Shown piece by piece: positions 16,935 to 25,748 of a DNA stretch of 64,000 bases. This stretch comes from Agarilytica sp033852165. Its GTDB lineage: Bacteria > Pseudomonadota > Gammaproteobacteria > Pseudomonadales > Cellvibrionaceae. The notes beneath the pieces were generated by a model, which saw only the letters and a list, made by a program, of their open reading frames with translations, ran no database searches and was not told the origin of the DNA. Location of the stretch: positions 23,941 through 87,940 of the forward strand of contig JAWSUZ010000082.1 in assembly GCA_033852165.1 (NCBI GenBank). The letters are read 5' to 3'. How positions within the stretch are numbered: position 1 is the first letter of the stretch; every line of letters begins with the position of its first letter. Position numbers and translations under genes: made by a program.

Positions 16935-18191
16935 GTGAGTGAACATCCCATAAAAACGAAATCATTTAAACAAGCCCTTCTCAATAAAAGAATGCTGGCA
17001 TGCCTCATAACGGGGTTTGCTTCTGGATTACCGCTGTACCTGCTGATTCAATTTGTACCTGCCTGGCTCCGAGAGCACGAAATAGATTTATCTACGATTG
17101 GTTTGTTCGGACTTATGTTGTTCCCGTATACCTGGAAGTTTTTGTGGTCACCGATCATGGATAAAGTCGTTCCCCCGTTCTTGGGGCGGCGACGGGGTTG
17201 GATGTTGATAACCCAGGTAGCGCTGGTCATTTTTATGGTAGCGCTGGCATTTCAAGATCCAAACCAAAATTTATCGCTAATTGTTGTTCTTGTAGGCTGC
17301 ATTGCCTTTTTTAGTGCGTCGCAAGATATTGTTATCGATGCATATCGAAGAGAGTTGTTGCCAGATGATGAGTTAGGTGCGGGGAATGCTTTTTATATCC
17401 AATCCTATCGCCTTGCTTCGTTTGTTCCGGGTTCTCTTGGTTTGATTTTGTCGGGGTTTTATCCTTGGAGTGTTGCTCATCTATCCATTGTTGCGTTTAT
17501 GTTAATTGCGATTGCTGCGACTTTTTGGCTGGAAGAAACCTCAGGTGCAGGGAATCCTCCCAAAGATTTTCGATCGGCAGTGGTTGAACCGTTTAAGGAT
17601 TTCTTTACGCGTCAGTCGGTAGGGTCGGCGTTGCTAATTTTGCTCTTTATCTTTTTGTACAAGCTTGGCGACAATATGGCGACGGCCTTGGAAACGCCAT
17701 TTTTTCTCGATATGGGGTTTACGACCGTTGAGATTGGCTCAGTAGCAAAAGTGTCGAAGTCTGTTGGTGCTGCGGTTGGGACTATTGTTGGTGGCGTAGT
17801 CATGATTAAACTGGGGATTAATCGTAGTCTGTGGTTGTTTGGCGTTTTTCAAATAGGCTCTATTTTGGGGTATGCCGCATTGTCCGTTGTTGGCTACAGC
17901 TATCCGATGCTTGTTGTTGCTTCAGGTTTAGAATATTTTGGCGTTGGGTTGGGCACCGTAGCTCTGGTGTCGTTCATGTCTCGTGAAACAAATACGCATT
18001 TCTCGGCCACTCAGTTTGCTTTGTTTTCAAGTTTAGCTTCGTTGCCTCGTATGGCCGCTGGAGCGAGTACTGGCTTTATTATTGAAGCGTTGGGATATAC
18101 GCAGTTTTTTGTGATTTGTTTTTTCTGCGCAATTCCCGGAATGCTAATTCTATATAAAGTGGCCCCGTGGAACGAAAAAAGTGATGGGTGA
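16935..18191 (+). CDS. ampG: Muropeptide permease AmpG (MFS)
   Basis: AmpG imports GlcNAc-anhydroMurNAc peptides from the periplasm for recycling. The 418-residue protein has about 12 hydrophobic segments and the AmpG signatures GFASGLPLYLL near the N-terminus, LGRRRGWM in the loop between segments 2 and 3, and ASQDIVIDAYRRE. The start is a GTG at 16935; the overlapping ATG two bases upstream runs straight into TGA. It is 157 bases after the ParA-like gene. Together with ampD it forms the import and amidase steps of the same pathway. A palindromic repeat element follows immediately. Confidence 0.93.
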   Translation: MSEHPIKTKSFKQALLNKRMLACLITGFASGLPLYLLIQFVPAWLREHEIDLSTIGLFGLMLFPYTWKFLWSPIMDKVVPPFLGRRRGWMLITQVALVIFMVALAFQDPNQNLSLIVVLVGCIAFFSASQDIVIDAYRRELLPDDELGAGNAFYIQSYRLASFVPGSLGLILSGFYPWSVAHLSIVAFMLIAIAATFWLEETSGAGNPPKDFRSAVVEPFKDFFTRQSVGSALLILLFIFLYKLGDNMATALETPFFLDMGFTTVEIGSVAKVSKSVGAAVGTIVGGVVMIKLGINRSLWLFGVFQIGSILGYAALSVVGYSYPMLVVASGLEYFGVGLGTVALVSFMSRETNTHFSATQFALFSSLASLPRMAAGASTGFIIEALGYTQFFVICFFCAIPGMLILYKVAPWNEKSDG

Positions 18192-18205
18192 GCGTCTCCG
18201 TGACT

Positions 18206-18375
18206 AATTTGTGGCCATCTATAAATAAGTGTCTACTGCGAACTAATTTAAAACGTCATTTTCATACTACAAGATATCGTTGTTTGGAATGACCAAACCT
18301 TGATATCTTGCGATGCAAATCTGATAGTTAAAATTAGCTCTCGCGACGAGCCTATCTCTGGACGCGCACTAATTT
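18206..18375. repeat. MITE-like palindromic element, copy A (diverged)
   Basis: About 170 bases with imperfect terminal inverted repeats (left end ATTTGTGGCCATC, right end GACGCGCACTAATTT). Inside is a second inverted repeat pairing 18243-18278 with 18302-18337 (the arms share CAAGATATC / GATATCTTG). Its right half shares GTGTCTACTGCG and TGCAAATCTGA-like blocks with copy B at 19264, so both belong to one family. It carries no gene and sits just after ampG, where it could act as a hairpin terminator. Confidence 0.68.
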
Positions 18376-18399
18376 GACTCAAGCGCTACAAATTTTGTT

Positions 18400-18711
18400 T
18401 TATGGTCGCCATAAAAACACTTTTAGATCGACCTTTCCATTGTTACCAAAACAAATCCCTTCTTTCAGTAATCGTGATCGTTGGCGCTGATAGCCTGGGT
18501 GATTTTCTGGAAACGATATTTTGCCTTGAGCATTAATAACGCGGTACCAAGGGAGTTTGCTGTCTTTAGGGAGCTTTCTTAACGTTGAGCCAACTAAGCG
18601 AGCAGCACGACCTAAGCCGGCTAAACTTGCCAGTTGACCATAAGTCACCACCTTGCCGTGTGGTACCTGTTGCAGGGCTTGGTATATTGCTTCGGGTGCT
18701 GCTGCATTCAT
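18400..18711 (-). CDS. Alkyltransferase-like protein (ATL, MGMT-family DNA-binding protein)
   Basis: The protein has the MGMT C-terminal domain fold (VPHGKVVTYGQLASLAG, RAARLVGSTLRK), but the active-site PCHR of the methyltransferase is PWYRVIN here, with Trp in place of the acceptor Cys. That is the hallmark of ATL proteins, which bind O6-alkylguanine, flip it and hand the lesion to nucleotide excision repair without removing the alkyl group. The 103-residue length matches E. coli YbaZ-type proteins. It is divergent from fxsA with 96 bases between the start codons. Confidence 0.93.
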   Translation of the reverse strand: MNAAAPEAIYQALQQVPHGKVVTYGQLASLAGLGRAARLVGSTLRKLPKDSKLPWYRVINAQGKISFPENHPGYQRQRSRLLKEGICFGNNGKVDLKVFLWRP

Positions 18712-18807
18712 AGGCGCTCTTTAGTTCAGCTTGTTAATTGTAAATTTACCCCCATTCCTGGAGTGTACATTGTTGTTGATTCCAATTTGAGATTCAGAGG
18801 AAAGAAG

Positions 18808-19260
18808 TTGAAAGCGCTTTTGCTATTGTTTATCGCTATGCCCATTATCGAAATGTTAGTTCTATTTGAAGTGGGGGGAGCGATTGGCGCATTGCCGACT
18901 GTAGGGTTAGTTCTGTTGACCGCAGTCGTTGGTTTAAGCCTGTTAAAACGGCAGGGCATTAAGACTTTGTTAAGTGCCCAAGAGAAACTCAATTCTGGTG
19001 AGTTACCAGTCAATGAGCTGGTTAGTGGTATTTTTCTCGCAGTAGGTGGCGCCTTATTGCTTACTCCTGGTTTCGTGACGGACACCATTGGCTTTTGTTG
19101 CTTGATCCCAGGCTTACGGCAACTTCTTATTGGTCGACTTGTAACGATGTTAAAGCCCAATATTGTAGCTTTTAGCCAAACTGAAGGTGGCGGGGCAAAG
19201 AACGCACAAGAGAACCGTCAAGGTTCAATCGATGCAGAATACACCCGCGAAGATGACTGA
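18808..19260 (+). CDS. fxsA: Membrane protein FxsA family
   Basis: FxsA is a small cytoplasmic-membrane protein; overproduction in E. coli lets phage T7 bypass F exclusion, and its native role is unclear. The 150 residues contain N-terminal hydrophobic segments, IIEMLVLFEVGGAIG, the KRQG loop, and GGALLLTPGFVTDTIGFCCLIPG, all typical. The TTG at 18808 is chosen because CAGAGGAAAG precedes it and MKALLLLFIAMPIIE fits the family start, although the frame stays open upstream. It lies directly before groESL, as in many gammaproteobacteria, with a palindromic repeat between. Confidence 0.92.
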   Translation: MKALLLLFIAMPIIEMLVLFEVGGAIGALPTVGLVLLTAVVGLSLLKRQGIKTLLSAQEKLNSGELPVNELVSGIFLAVGGALLLTPGFVTDTIGFCCLIPGLRQLLIGRLVTMLKPNIVAFSQTEGGGAKNAQENRQGSIDAEYTREDD

Positions 19261-19263
19261 ACC

Positions 19264-19422
19264 GTGTCCATCCATAAACTGATGCCTACTGCGGTAAAAT
19301 TTAAACGGCCATCTTCGCACAACTGGATAGGGTTATTTGCAATAAGCAAATGGCCATATCCAGCTGTGCAAATCTGACCATTTAAATCTCACCTCGATAC
19401 GATTCTGTTTATGGATGGGCAC
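19264..19422. repeat. MITE-like palindromic element, copy B
   Basis: A 159-base near-complete palindrome. Outer arms: GTGTCCATCCATAAAC (19264-19279) and GTTTATGGATGGGCAC (19407-19422), 15 of 16 complementary. Inner arms of 34 bases pair 19299-19332 with 19354-19387, and the apex contains ATTTGC / GCAAAT. The right end continues as ACTAA. No coding capacity. It lies just after the fxsA stop and before the groES heat-shock promoter. Confidence 0.85.
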
Positions 19423-19488
19423 TAACTCGTTTGCAGCCCCTCGTTCTGCATTTCCCTGTACTAAAACCAAAAAATTGAACCCAAAGGT

Positions 19489-19517
19489 GTTGAAATACTA
19501 AAAACGACACCCATGTT
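19489..19517 (+). promoter_or_regulatory. Sigma-32 (heat-shock) promoter of groES-groEL
   Basis: GTTGAAA (19489-19495), 14 bases, then CCCATGTT (19510-19517) fits the RpoH consensus CTTGAAA - 11 to 16 - CCCCATNT well. It is 110 bases before the groES ATG. No CIRCE inverted repeat was seen, so RpoH control rather than HrcA control is expected. Confidence 0.82.
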
Positions 19518-19626
19518 CATGATCACACACGGGGCGGTAGTCAATACCAGCCTACGGTAAGATTAAACGGGTTCGAGACCTTCGGGCCTACAGGTGTGAA
19601 TAAAACGCTAATTGGAGAAAATCTAG

Positions 19627-19917
19627 ATGAAAATTCGTCCTTTACACGATCGTGTTGTGGTTCGCCGCAAGGAAGAAGAAGAAACTTCCGCTGGTGGCAT
19701 CGTATTGCCAGGTTCAGCTCAAGAAAAACCAAACCAAGGCGTTGTTGTAGCCGTTGGTTCTGGCCGTATATTGGACAGTGGAGAAACCCGTCCTGTTGAC
19801 CTAAAAGAAGGTGATGTTGTTGTATTCGGTAAATATGCCGGTAGTGACACCATTGATGTCGATGGCGAAGAGCTTATCATCTTGTCTGAAAGCGACATCA
19901 AAGCGGTTGTCGAATAG
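19627..19917 (+). CDS. groES: Co-chaperonin GroES (Hsp10)
   Basis: GroES is the heptameric lid of the GroEL folding chamber. The 96-residue protein begins MKIRPLHDRVVVRR and shows the mobile-loop region EEETSAGGIVLPGSAQEKP and GKYAGSDTIDVDGEELIILSE, all canonical. GGAG precedes the ATG by about 8 bases. groEL follows after 123 bases, and the pair is served by the heat-shock promoter at 19489. Confidence 0.98.
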   Translation: MKIRPLHDRVVVRRKEEEETSAGGIVLPGSAQEKPNQGVVVAVGSGRILDSGETRPVDLKEGDVVVFGKYAGSDTIDVDGEELIILSESDIKAVVE

Positions 19918-20040
19918 ACCTCTATATAGATTGTTGAGTAGAAAACAGAATAGTTAGATAGCTGATCAGATTTGAATCAGCGAACTCATATGTCAGGGCC
20001 AGTATCTGGCATCAGAAATTATTAGTAAGGAATTATTACT

Positions 20041-21690
20041 ATGGCTAAAATTGTAAAATTTGGTGACGAAGCTCGCCAAAAAATGTTGGCAGGTGTGAAC
20101 ATCCTAGCTGACGCTGTAAAAACTACTTTAGGGCCAAAAGGCCGTAACGTTATTCTTGATAAGTCTTTTGGTGCACCTACAGTGACAAAAGACGGCGTAT
20201 CCGTGGCGAAAGAAATCGAACTTGAAGATAAGTTTGAAAACATGGGCGCACAAATGGTTAAAGAAGTGGCTTCTAGAGCTTCTGATGATGCTGGTGACGG
20301 CACGACCACAGCGACAGTATTGGCTCAAGCGATCGTAAACGAAGGTTTGAAATCAGTTGCCGCTGGCATGAACCCAATGGACCTTAAGCGCGGCATCGAT
20401 AAAGCAATTGCTGCAGCCGTAGTTCACGTTCAATCTATTGCGCAGCCCTGTTCAGATGGCAAGGCTATCGCTCAAGTGGGCACTATCTCTGCTAACTCAG
20501 ACACCGATATTGGTGAAATCATTGCTAACGCAATGGAGAAAGTGGGCAAAGAAGGTGTTATCACTGTTGAAGAAGGCAATAGCCTTGAAAATGAGCTCGA
20601 CATAGTTGAAGGTATGCAGTTTGACCGAGGCTACTTGTCTCCGTACTTCATTACTAACCAAGACAACATGTCTGTTGAATTAGAAAGTCCTTACATTTTG
20701 TTAGTCGACAAAAAAATCTCCAACATTCGTGAGTTACTTCCTACTCTTGAAGCGGTTGCTAAGTCTGGCAAGCCACTTGTTATCATTGCAGAAGACATTG
20801 AAGGCGAAGCGCTTGCAACTCTTGTTGTGAATAATATGCGCGGCATCGTTAAAGTTGCAGGCTGTAAAGCTCCAGGTTTCGGTGATCGTCGTAAAGCTAT
20901 GTTACAAGACATCGCGGTATTAACTGGCGGTACAGTAATTTCTGAAGAGGTGGGCTTGGATCTTGAGAGTGCAACCCTAGAGCACCTAGGTTCAGCTAAG
21001 CGCGTTACCATGTCTAAAGAAAACAGTGTTCTTGTTGATGGTGCTGGTGACGTATCTGAAATTAAAGCGCGCGTTAATCAAGTGCGTGCACAAATCGAAG
21101 ACACATCTTCTGACTACGATCGTGAGAAACTTCAAGAACGTGTTGCTAAGCTTGCCGGTGGTGTTGCGGTTATTAAAGTGGGCGCAGCTACCGAAATTGA
21201 AATGAAAGAGAAGAAAGCTCGCGTTGAAGACGCACTTCACGCAACTCGCGCTGCGGTTGAAGAGGGCGTTGTACCTGGTGGTGGCGTTGCACTTGTTCGT
21301 GCTATCGCGGCTATTTCAGAACTCAAAGGCGATAACGAAGACCAAGATCAAGGCATCGGATGTGCGCTTCGTGCATTAGAATCTCCTCTTCGTCAAATCG
21401 TGGCCAATGCGGGTGATGAACCTGCTGTTGTGTTGGAAAAAATCCAAGCATCTGATGAAGCTAACTTCGGTTACAACGCGGGTACTGGTGAATACGGCGA
21501 CATGATTGCAATGGGAATTCTTGATCCAGCAAAAGTAACGCGTACTGCACTTCAAGCGGCGGGTTCAATTGCTGGCTTGATGATCACAACTGAAGTTATG
21601 GTTACTGATAAGCCAGACGATAAAGCGGGTGGCGGTATGCCTGATATGGGCGGCATGGGCGGAATGGGCGGCATGGGCGGCATGATGTAA
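20041..21690 (+). CDS. groEL: Chaperonin GroEL (Hsp60)
   Basis: GroEL is the 14-mer ATP-driven folding chamber in the cytoplasm. The 549 residues are full length, with MAKIVKFGDEAR at the start, TLGPKGRNVILDKSFGAP, DGTTTATVLAQ (ATP site with the catalytic Asp in DGTTT), the apical domain with SPYFITN, and the C-terminal Gly-Gly-Met tail (GGMGGMGGMM). Codon use looks optimised, as expected for a highly expressed gene. An intrinsic terminator follows after 25 bases. It is the only groEL in the window. Confidence 0.99.
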   Translation: MAKIVKFGDEARQKMLAGVNILADAVKTTLGPKGRNVILDKSFGAPTVTKDGVSVAKEIELEDKFENMGAQMVKEVASRASDDAGDGTTTATVLAQAIVNEGLKSVAAGMNPMDLKRGIDKAIAAAVVHVQSIAQPCSDGKAIAQVGTISANSDTDIGEIIANAMEKVGKEGVITVEEGNSLENELDIVEGMQFDRGYLSPYFITNQDNMSVELESPYILLVDKKISNIRELLPTLEAVAKSGKPLVIIAEDIEGEALATLVVNNMRGIVKVAGCKAPGFGDRRKAMLQDIAVLTGGTVISEEVGLDLESATLEHLGSAKRVTMSKENSVLVDGAGDVSEIKARVNQVRAQIEDTSSDYDREKLQERVAKLAGGVAVIKVGAATEIEMKEKKARVEDALHATRAAVEEGVVPGGGVALVRAIAAISELKGDNEDQDQGIGCALRALESPLRQIVANAGDEPAVVLEKIQASDEANFGYNAGTGEYGDMIAMGILDPAKVTRTALQAAGSIAGLMITTEVMVTDKPDDKAGGGMPDMGGMGGMGGMGGMM

Positions 21691-21715
21691 GCCTAGCTCT
21701 TAGCTAAACTCAGTT

Positions 21716-21744
21716 AAAAGCCCCTGCAATAGTAGGGGTTTTTT
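21716..21744 (+). terminator. Rho-independent terminator of groESL
   Basis: AAAAGCCCCT, an eight-base loop, AGGGG and six T. The A-tract before the stem pairs with the T-tract. It lies 25 bases after the groEL stop. Confidence 0.9.
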
Positions 21745-21903
21745 ATGTCACATGTACTAAAATGTTAGGCCTGAACCATTGACCTGTATTTATGCCTCGG
21801 TAATTGATTAAATTTATCAATAATTTTGAATCAAACTATTGGCTAGATCGTCGTTAACACGTCAATATAAGCCAACCAAAAAACACTCTACGGAACCACC
21901 ACT

Positions 21904-22485
21904 ATGGCTATAGAACTTCCAGCTCTCCCGTTTGCTAAAGACGCGCTAGCACCTCATATTTCAGAAGAAACCTTAGACTTTCACTATGGTAAACATCACC
22001 AAACATACGTAACCAAATTAAATGGTTTGATTCCAGGCACTGAATTTGAAGGTAAAACCCTCGAAGAGATCGTTAAAACCTCTTCTGGCGGCGTATTCAA
22101 CAACTCTGCACAAATCTGGAACCACTCTTTTTACTGGAACTGCCTAAGCCCTAACGGCGGCGGTGAGCCATCAGGCGCCATTGCTGAAGCGATTAACAGT
22201 GCCTTCGGTTCTTTTGAAAAATTCCAAGAAGAATTTACTAATTCTGCGATCAACAACTTCGGTTCATCATGGACATGGTTGGTGAAAAACGCAGACGGTT
22301 CGGTTGCTATTGTTAACACTTCAAACGCTGCAACACCTTTGACTGACGATTCAGTAACGCCAATTTTGACTGTTGATTTGTGGGAACATGCTTACTACAT
22401 CGACTACAGAAATGCGCGTCCATCTTATATGAAAGCATTTTGGTCGTTAATTAACTGGGACTTTGCTAACGCAAACCTAGGTTGA
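21904..22485 (+). CDS. sodB: Iron superoxide dismutase SodB
   Basis: Cytoplasmic superoxide dismutase, 193 residues. The metal ligands are visible as His27 (FHYGKHH), His74 (IWNHSFYW), Asp158 and His162 (DLWEHAYYIDY). Gln70 in SAQIWNHSFYW is at the position that distinguishes Fe from Mn enzymes, so Fe type. No signal peptide. It is monocistronic, with a hairpin after the stop. A BifA-like gene follows, the same neighbour order I recall for sodB in Pseudomonas aeruginosa. Confidence 0.97.
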   Translation: MAIELPALPFAKDALAPHISEETLDFHYGKHHQTYVTKLNGLIPGTEFEGKTLEEIVKTSSGGVFNNSAQIWNHSFYWNCLSPNGGGEPSGAIAEAINSAFGSFEKFQEEFTNSAINNFGSSWTWLVKNADGSVAIVNTSNAATPLTDDSVTPILTVDLWEHAYYIDYRNARPSYMKAFWSLINWDFANANLG

Positions 22486-22521
22486 TTTTGGTGCCGCCAT
22501 GGACGGTGGACATCTCTACGA

Positions 22522-22560
22522 TTGAGCCCGTTCGTTAAGCGGACTGGCTCAAGTGTATTT
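22522..22560 (+). terminator. Probable sodB terminator hairpin
   Basis: TTGAGCC (22522-22528) pairs with GGCTCAA (22546-22552), and the inner GTTCG/CGGAC extends the stem. The following bases are T-rich (GTGTATTTCTTCTT) but not a pure T-run. Confidence 0.6.
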
Positions 22561-22636
22561 CTTCTTCTGCTTCGCTCATTCTGTATCGGTTGTCCTATAT
22601 AGGCACTTTGCGTTTAAGCTTCTATCTTTTTAGTAT

Positions 22637-22683
22637 CCCGTCACCCGTCACCCGTCACCCGTCACCCGTCACCCGTCACCCGT
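22637..22683 (+). repeat. Heptanucleotide tandem repeat (CCCGTCA), about 6.5 copies
   Basis: Six exact head-to-tail copies of CCCGTCA followed by a partial copy (CCCGT). Related 7-bp arrays occur at 26653 and 63889. Confidence 0.95.
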
Positions 22684-22882
22684 TTTTCGTTTCCCAATTT
22701 TTATATTTAAGAATAACAACGAACATTGCTAATAATCATTAGTTATAGGCACTCTAATATCTTCCAAAGTTATATTAATTGATTCGCTTATGATCTTCGG
22801 CGGTTTTCTGAACAGCCTTCTATACTCTTTTATGAGATCGTTTAATTGACCATTACGAGAACATCGTGCCCGGGCAAAATCA

Positions 22883-25549
22883 ATGAAAGTTGAATTCAAG
22901 AACTCTATCGGCGTAATGCTTTTGCGTTTTGTATTTGGCTGTTATCTATGTGTCACGGTTATTGTGACGGTGACTCAGCTCTATTTCGAATATTCCAATG
23001 TTGAAAAAGGTGTAATCACTGAGCTTTATAACGTGGGGCGCTCTTTTGAAGACGGACTGGCTTCAGCTTTATGGACGCTAGATGCGAATGTCATTAACTC
23101 TATACTTGTTGGCGTTCAGAAGATCGAATCAGTTGCTGGCGTCAAAGTTGTCAATCAAGAAGGTAATATGGAAGGAGGGGTCGGAATATTCGAAAATGAT
23201 AACCCTCCGGTGAAAGAGATTAGAAAAGTAACCGCCGATGGCATTGAGGCACGAGAGGTCGCAGTTTCGGTCGATGATAAAGATGAAATGTTTTATGAGT
23301 ATGAATTGGAAATCTTCTATGACGGGCTAGCAGGCTCCCCGCATATGCAGATTGGCTTTGTATATATTTATGTTCCGCGTGACACAGTCATCAGCCGCTT
23401 CAAAAATAGTTTAATCCTCGTGCTAATCAATGCTTTGGTTAAAACCGCCGCTTTGTGGGTTATCTTTTTATACTTTTCTCGCCGGTTCCTTTCGGCACCA
23501 TTGTCAGACTTGACTCAAGCAACGTCAGCGTTATCAGGTGGGGTCATACACAATGAAAGTATAGCGCGCAGTTTGGAATTGATGGCGAGTTCATCCCGGC
23601 GGAATGAATTGCAGCAACTGGCGAAAAGCTTTTTGATAATGGGGGATTCGATAAGGGAAAAAATAGAAAATCTCAATACCTTAAACCATTTTGCTGTTGC
23701 ACTAACACAAACGAAAAATCAATCGAAAATATACGAACGATTTTTCTTTCAGTTATCACAAACGTTTGGCATAAACGGTGGCGCAGTTTACGGTAAAGAT
23801 GATGAATTGGTATGGTCAACGGTAGGGCTTGATCCAACTTCTAAGGAAGCGCGATCATTGCTTCCTGACATTCATGCTTTCAGCCTGGATGTTATTCGCG
23901 GAAGAAATGAGATTGTTTACAAGACGGATGCGGATATTGATCAAACTTCTGGTCCGTCATCTGAGGTCCCTCTTTTGTATTTGCCTCTGCAGTTTGGTCG
24001 CAACGAAAAATCAGAAATCTGGTTGCTTGGTGAGGTTCATGATTCACGATTAGTGGATGGAATAAGGCTCAGTGAAGAGAGCCAAAGTTTTCTTCAGGTG
24101 ATTAGCAACCTTGTGAGTGCAACACTTACAGGGATTTCTCAACGAGAAATTATTGAAGAGCAAAATGCTTATCTTGAGGCGCGTGTTCAAGATCGAACAC
24201 AAGAGTTGGCTGCGGCTAATAAAGAATTACGCCACATGGCTGTTCACGACCCGCTGACGCATCTACCCAATCGCACGTTATTCCATGATCGTCTCAATCA
24301 TATGATTGACGTCGCAGCACGAGATAATATTCATTTTGCTGTTGCGAGTATCGATTTAGCCGAATTTAAGCAAATTAATGAATCATATGGTCATGATGCC
24401 GGAGATGCGGTTCTTGTTGAAATTGGTCGACGTTTTTCTCTTGTGTTGCGAAAAAGTGATACGTTGTCACGTATGGGCGGTGACGAGTTTGCGGCAATAT
24501 TGGGTGGTGACAATATTGAAACCTCTATCGAGATTGTACTCACTCGATTACTGGCTTCTTTGCAAGAACCAATATCGACCAGCCAGGGGGAAAGCGTATT
24601 GGCGAACGCTAATATTGGTCTAGCGTTTTTTCCTGATCACGGAACTGATGCTGAGATGCTGTTTAAATGCGCTGATATTGCAATGTATCAGGCGAAGCGT
24701 TCAGGTAAAGGATACTCAATATTTGATAAAGTAAAAAAAACCCGTGAGAAAGATTATTTACAATTTATGTTTGAGTTGGAACACGCGATTGATAAGCATC
24801 AGTTGCGATTGCATTATCAGCCGATTGTGGATCTAAAAACAGGAATGCCGGTTTCATATGAAGCGCTTCTTCGGTGGGAGCATCCGACTCGGGGAATAGT
24901 GCCGCCGGGCATGTTTATTCCTCACGCCGAACGAACGGCTTTGATTAAACCGATAACATTTTGGGTGATTCGCCAAGCGGCAAAACAATGCTCCAAGTGG
25001 CATGCTGATGGTATGAACGTTGCCGTATCGATTAACCTCTCCGCGCGAATATTTTCTGCTCCGGAATTTCCCGAACAATTATTTGGTATATTGCAAGACT
25101 ATGATCTGGACCCCAAGTGGATCAAGTTGGAGATTACTGAAAGTACCTCCATGGCAAACCCAGAAAAAGCACTGCCCATTATTACTCGTTTTAGTAAGCA
25201 GGGCTTCCAAATATCCATTGATGACTTCGGTACAGGTTATTCATCATTATCTTATTTAACGCGTTTACCTATCGACGAGTTGAAAATTGATCGGTCCTTT
25301 ATTTTGGATAAGGAGGAAAATAGCCATACTATAATTCAGACCGTGATCGAGTTGGCTCACTCGCTTGAAATCTACGTGGTGGCGGTGGGTATTGAAGACC
25401 GTGAAACCATGGGTATGCTCCTTGAGAGAGGTTGTGACGCCGTCCAAGGTTATTACATCTGCCGACCTAATGAATCCTCCGTTATTGAAACGTGGCACAA
25501 GGCATGTGAAAGCGATGGGCAGATTTTTCTACCTAAACCTAAAGAATAG
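22883..25549 (+). CDS. Membrane GGDEF-EAL protein, BifA-like c-di-GMP enzyme
   Basis: An 888-residue inner-membrane signalling protein: membrane segment about 10-30, periplasmic sensor about 35-170, second membrane segment about 175-195, HAMP to about 250, a GAF-like region about 265-420, a short coiled coil, GGDEF about 455-615 and EAL about 625-880. The GGDEF motif (MGGDEF, about 531-536) and the upstream inhibitory RKSD are intact, so cyclase activity is possible. In the EAL domain YEALLRW, SINLSARI, LEITES, DDFGTG and LKIDRSF are present, but the usual AEGVE reads AVGIE near residue 836, losing one conserved glutamate. sodB is upstream, as I recall for Pseudomonas bifA; BifA itself has a degenerate GGDEF, so activity may differ. 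Confidence 0.85.
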   Translation: MKVEFKNSIGVMLLRFVFGCYLCVTVIVTVTQLYFEYSNVEKGVITELYNVGRSFEDGLASALWTLDANVINSILVGVQKIESVAGVKVVNQEGNMEGGVGIFENDNPPVKEIRKVTADGIEAREVAVSVDDKDEMFYEYELEIFYDGLAGSPHMQIGFVYIYVPRDTVISRFKNSLILVLINALVKTAALWVIFLYFSRRFLSAPLSDLTQATSALSGGVIHNESIARSLELMASSSRRNELQQLAKSFLIMGDSIREKIENLNTLNHFAVALTQTKNQSKIYERFFFQLSQTFGINGGAVYGKDDELVWSTVGLDPTSKEARSLLPDIHAFSLDVIRGRNEIVYKTDADIDQTSGPSSEVPLLYLPLQFGRNEKSEIWLLGEVHDSRLVDGIRLSEESQSFLQVISNLVSATLTGISQREIIEEQNAYLEARVQDRTQELAAANKELRHMAVHDPLTHLPNRTLFHDRLNHMIDVAARDNIHFAVASIDLAEFKQINESYGHDAGDAVLVEIGRRFSLVLRKSDTLSRMGGDEFAAILGGDNIETSIEIVLTRLLASLQEPISTSQGESVLANANIGLAFFPDHGTDAEMLFKCADIAMYQAKRSGKGYSIFDKVKKTREKDYLQFMFELEHAIDKHQLRLHYQPIVDLKTGMPVSYEALLRWEHPTRGIVPPGMFIPHAERTALIKPITFWVIRQAAKQCSKWHADGMNVAVSINLSARIFSAPEFPEQLFGILQDYDLDPKWIKLEITESTSMANPEKALPIITRFSKQGFQISIDDFGTGYSSLSYLTRLPIDELKIDRSFILDKEENSHTIIQTVIELAHSLEIYVVAVGIEDRETMGMLLERGCDAVQGYYICRPNESSVIETWHKACESDGQIFLPKPKE

Positions 25550-25577
25550 TGCTTTATCCTTAGTTAATTCTCACAAT

Positions 25578-25592
25578 CCCGTCATTGACGGG
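25578..25592. repeat. Perfect palindrome built from the CCCGTCA heptamer
   Basis: CCCGTCA, T, TGACGGG: a 7-bp perfect stem 29 bases after the GGDEF/EAL stop codon. The arm is identical to the heptamer repeated at 22637. It may be a stem-loop ending the transcript, but it lacks a T-run. Confidence 0.7.
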
Positions 25593-25748
25593 GTGTCATG
25601 CGTCCCATATCTTCTGCGTCGTAATTATTTCTATATTTGATACACTAGTGCTCGATGTTTCATATTGAGATCACTGTAAAGCTCCTCGTAAAGAATAATA
25701 AGGTTCTTAATTGTGAGATTCTCCATGAAATGAGACACCTAATTTCGA

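Larger units (their letters stand above)
22486..22882. other. Intergenic region between sodB and the GGDEF/EAL gene
   Basis: About 400 bases holding a probable sodB terminator hairpin (22522-22552), a tandem array of CCCGTCA heptamers (22637-22683) and an AT-rich stretch that should contain the promoter of the next gene. No coding sequence was recognised. Confidence 0.7.

Noticed and set aside
22637..22683. CRISPR-like array
   Set aside because: Units are 7 bp and directly adjacent with no spacers. The same applies to 63889-63979. They are simple tandem repeats.
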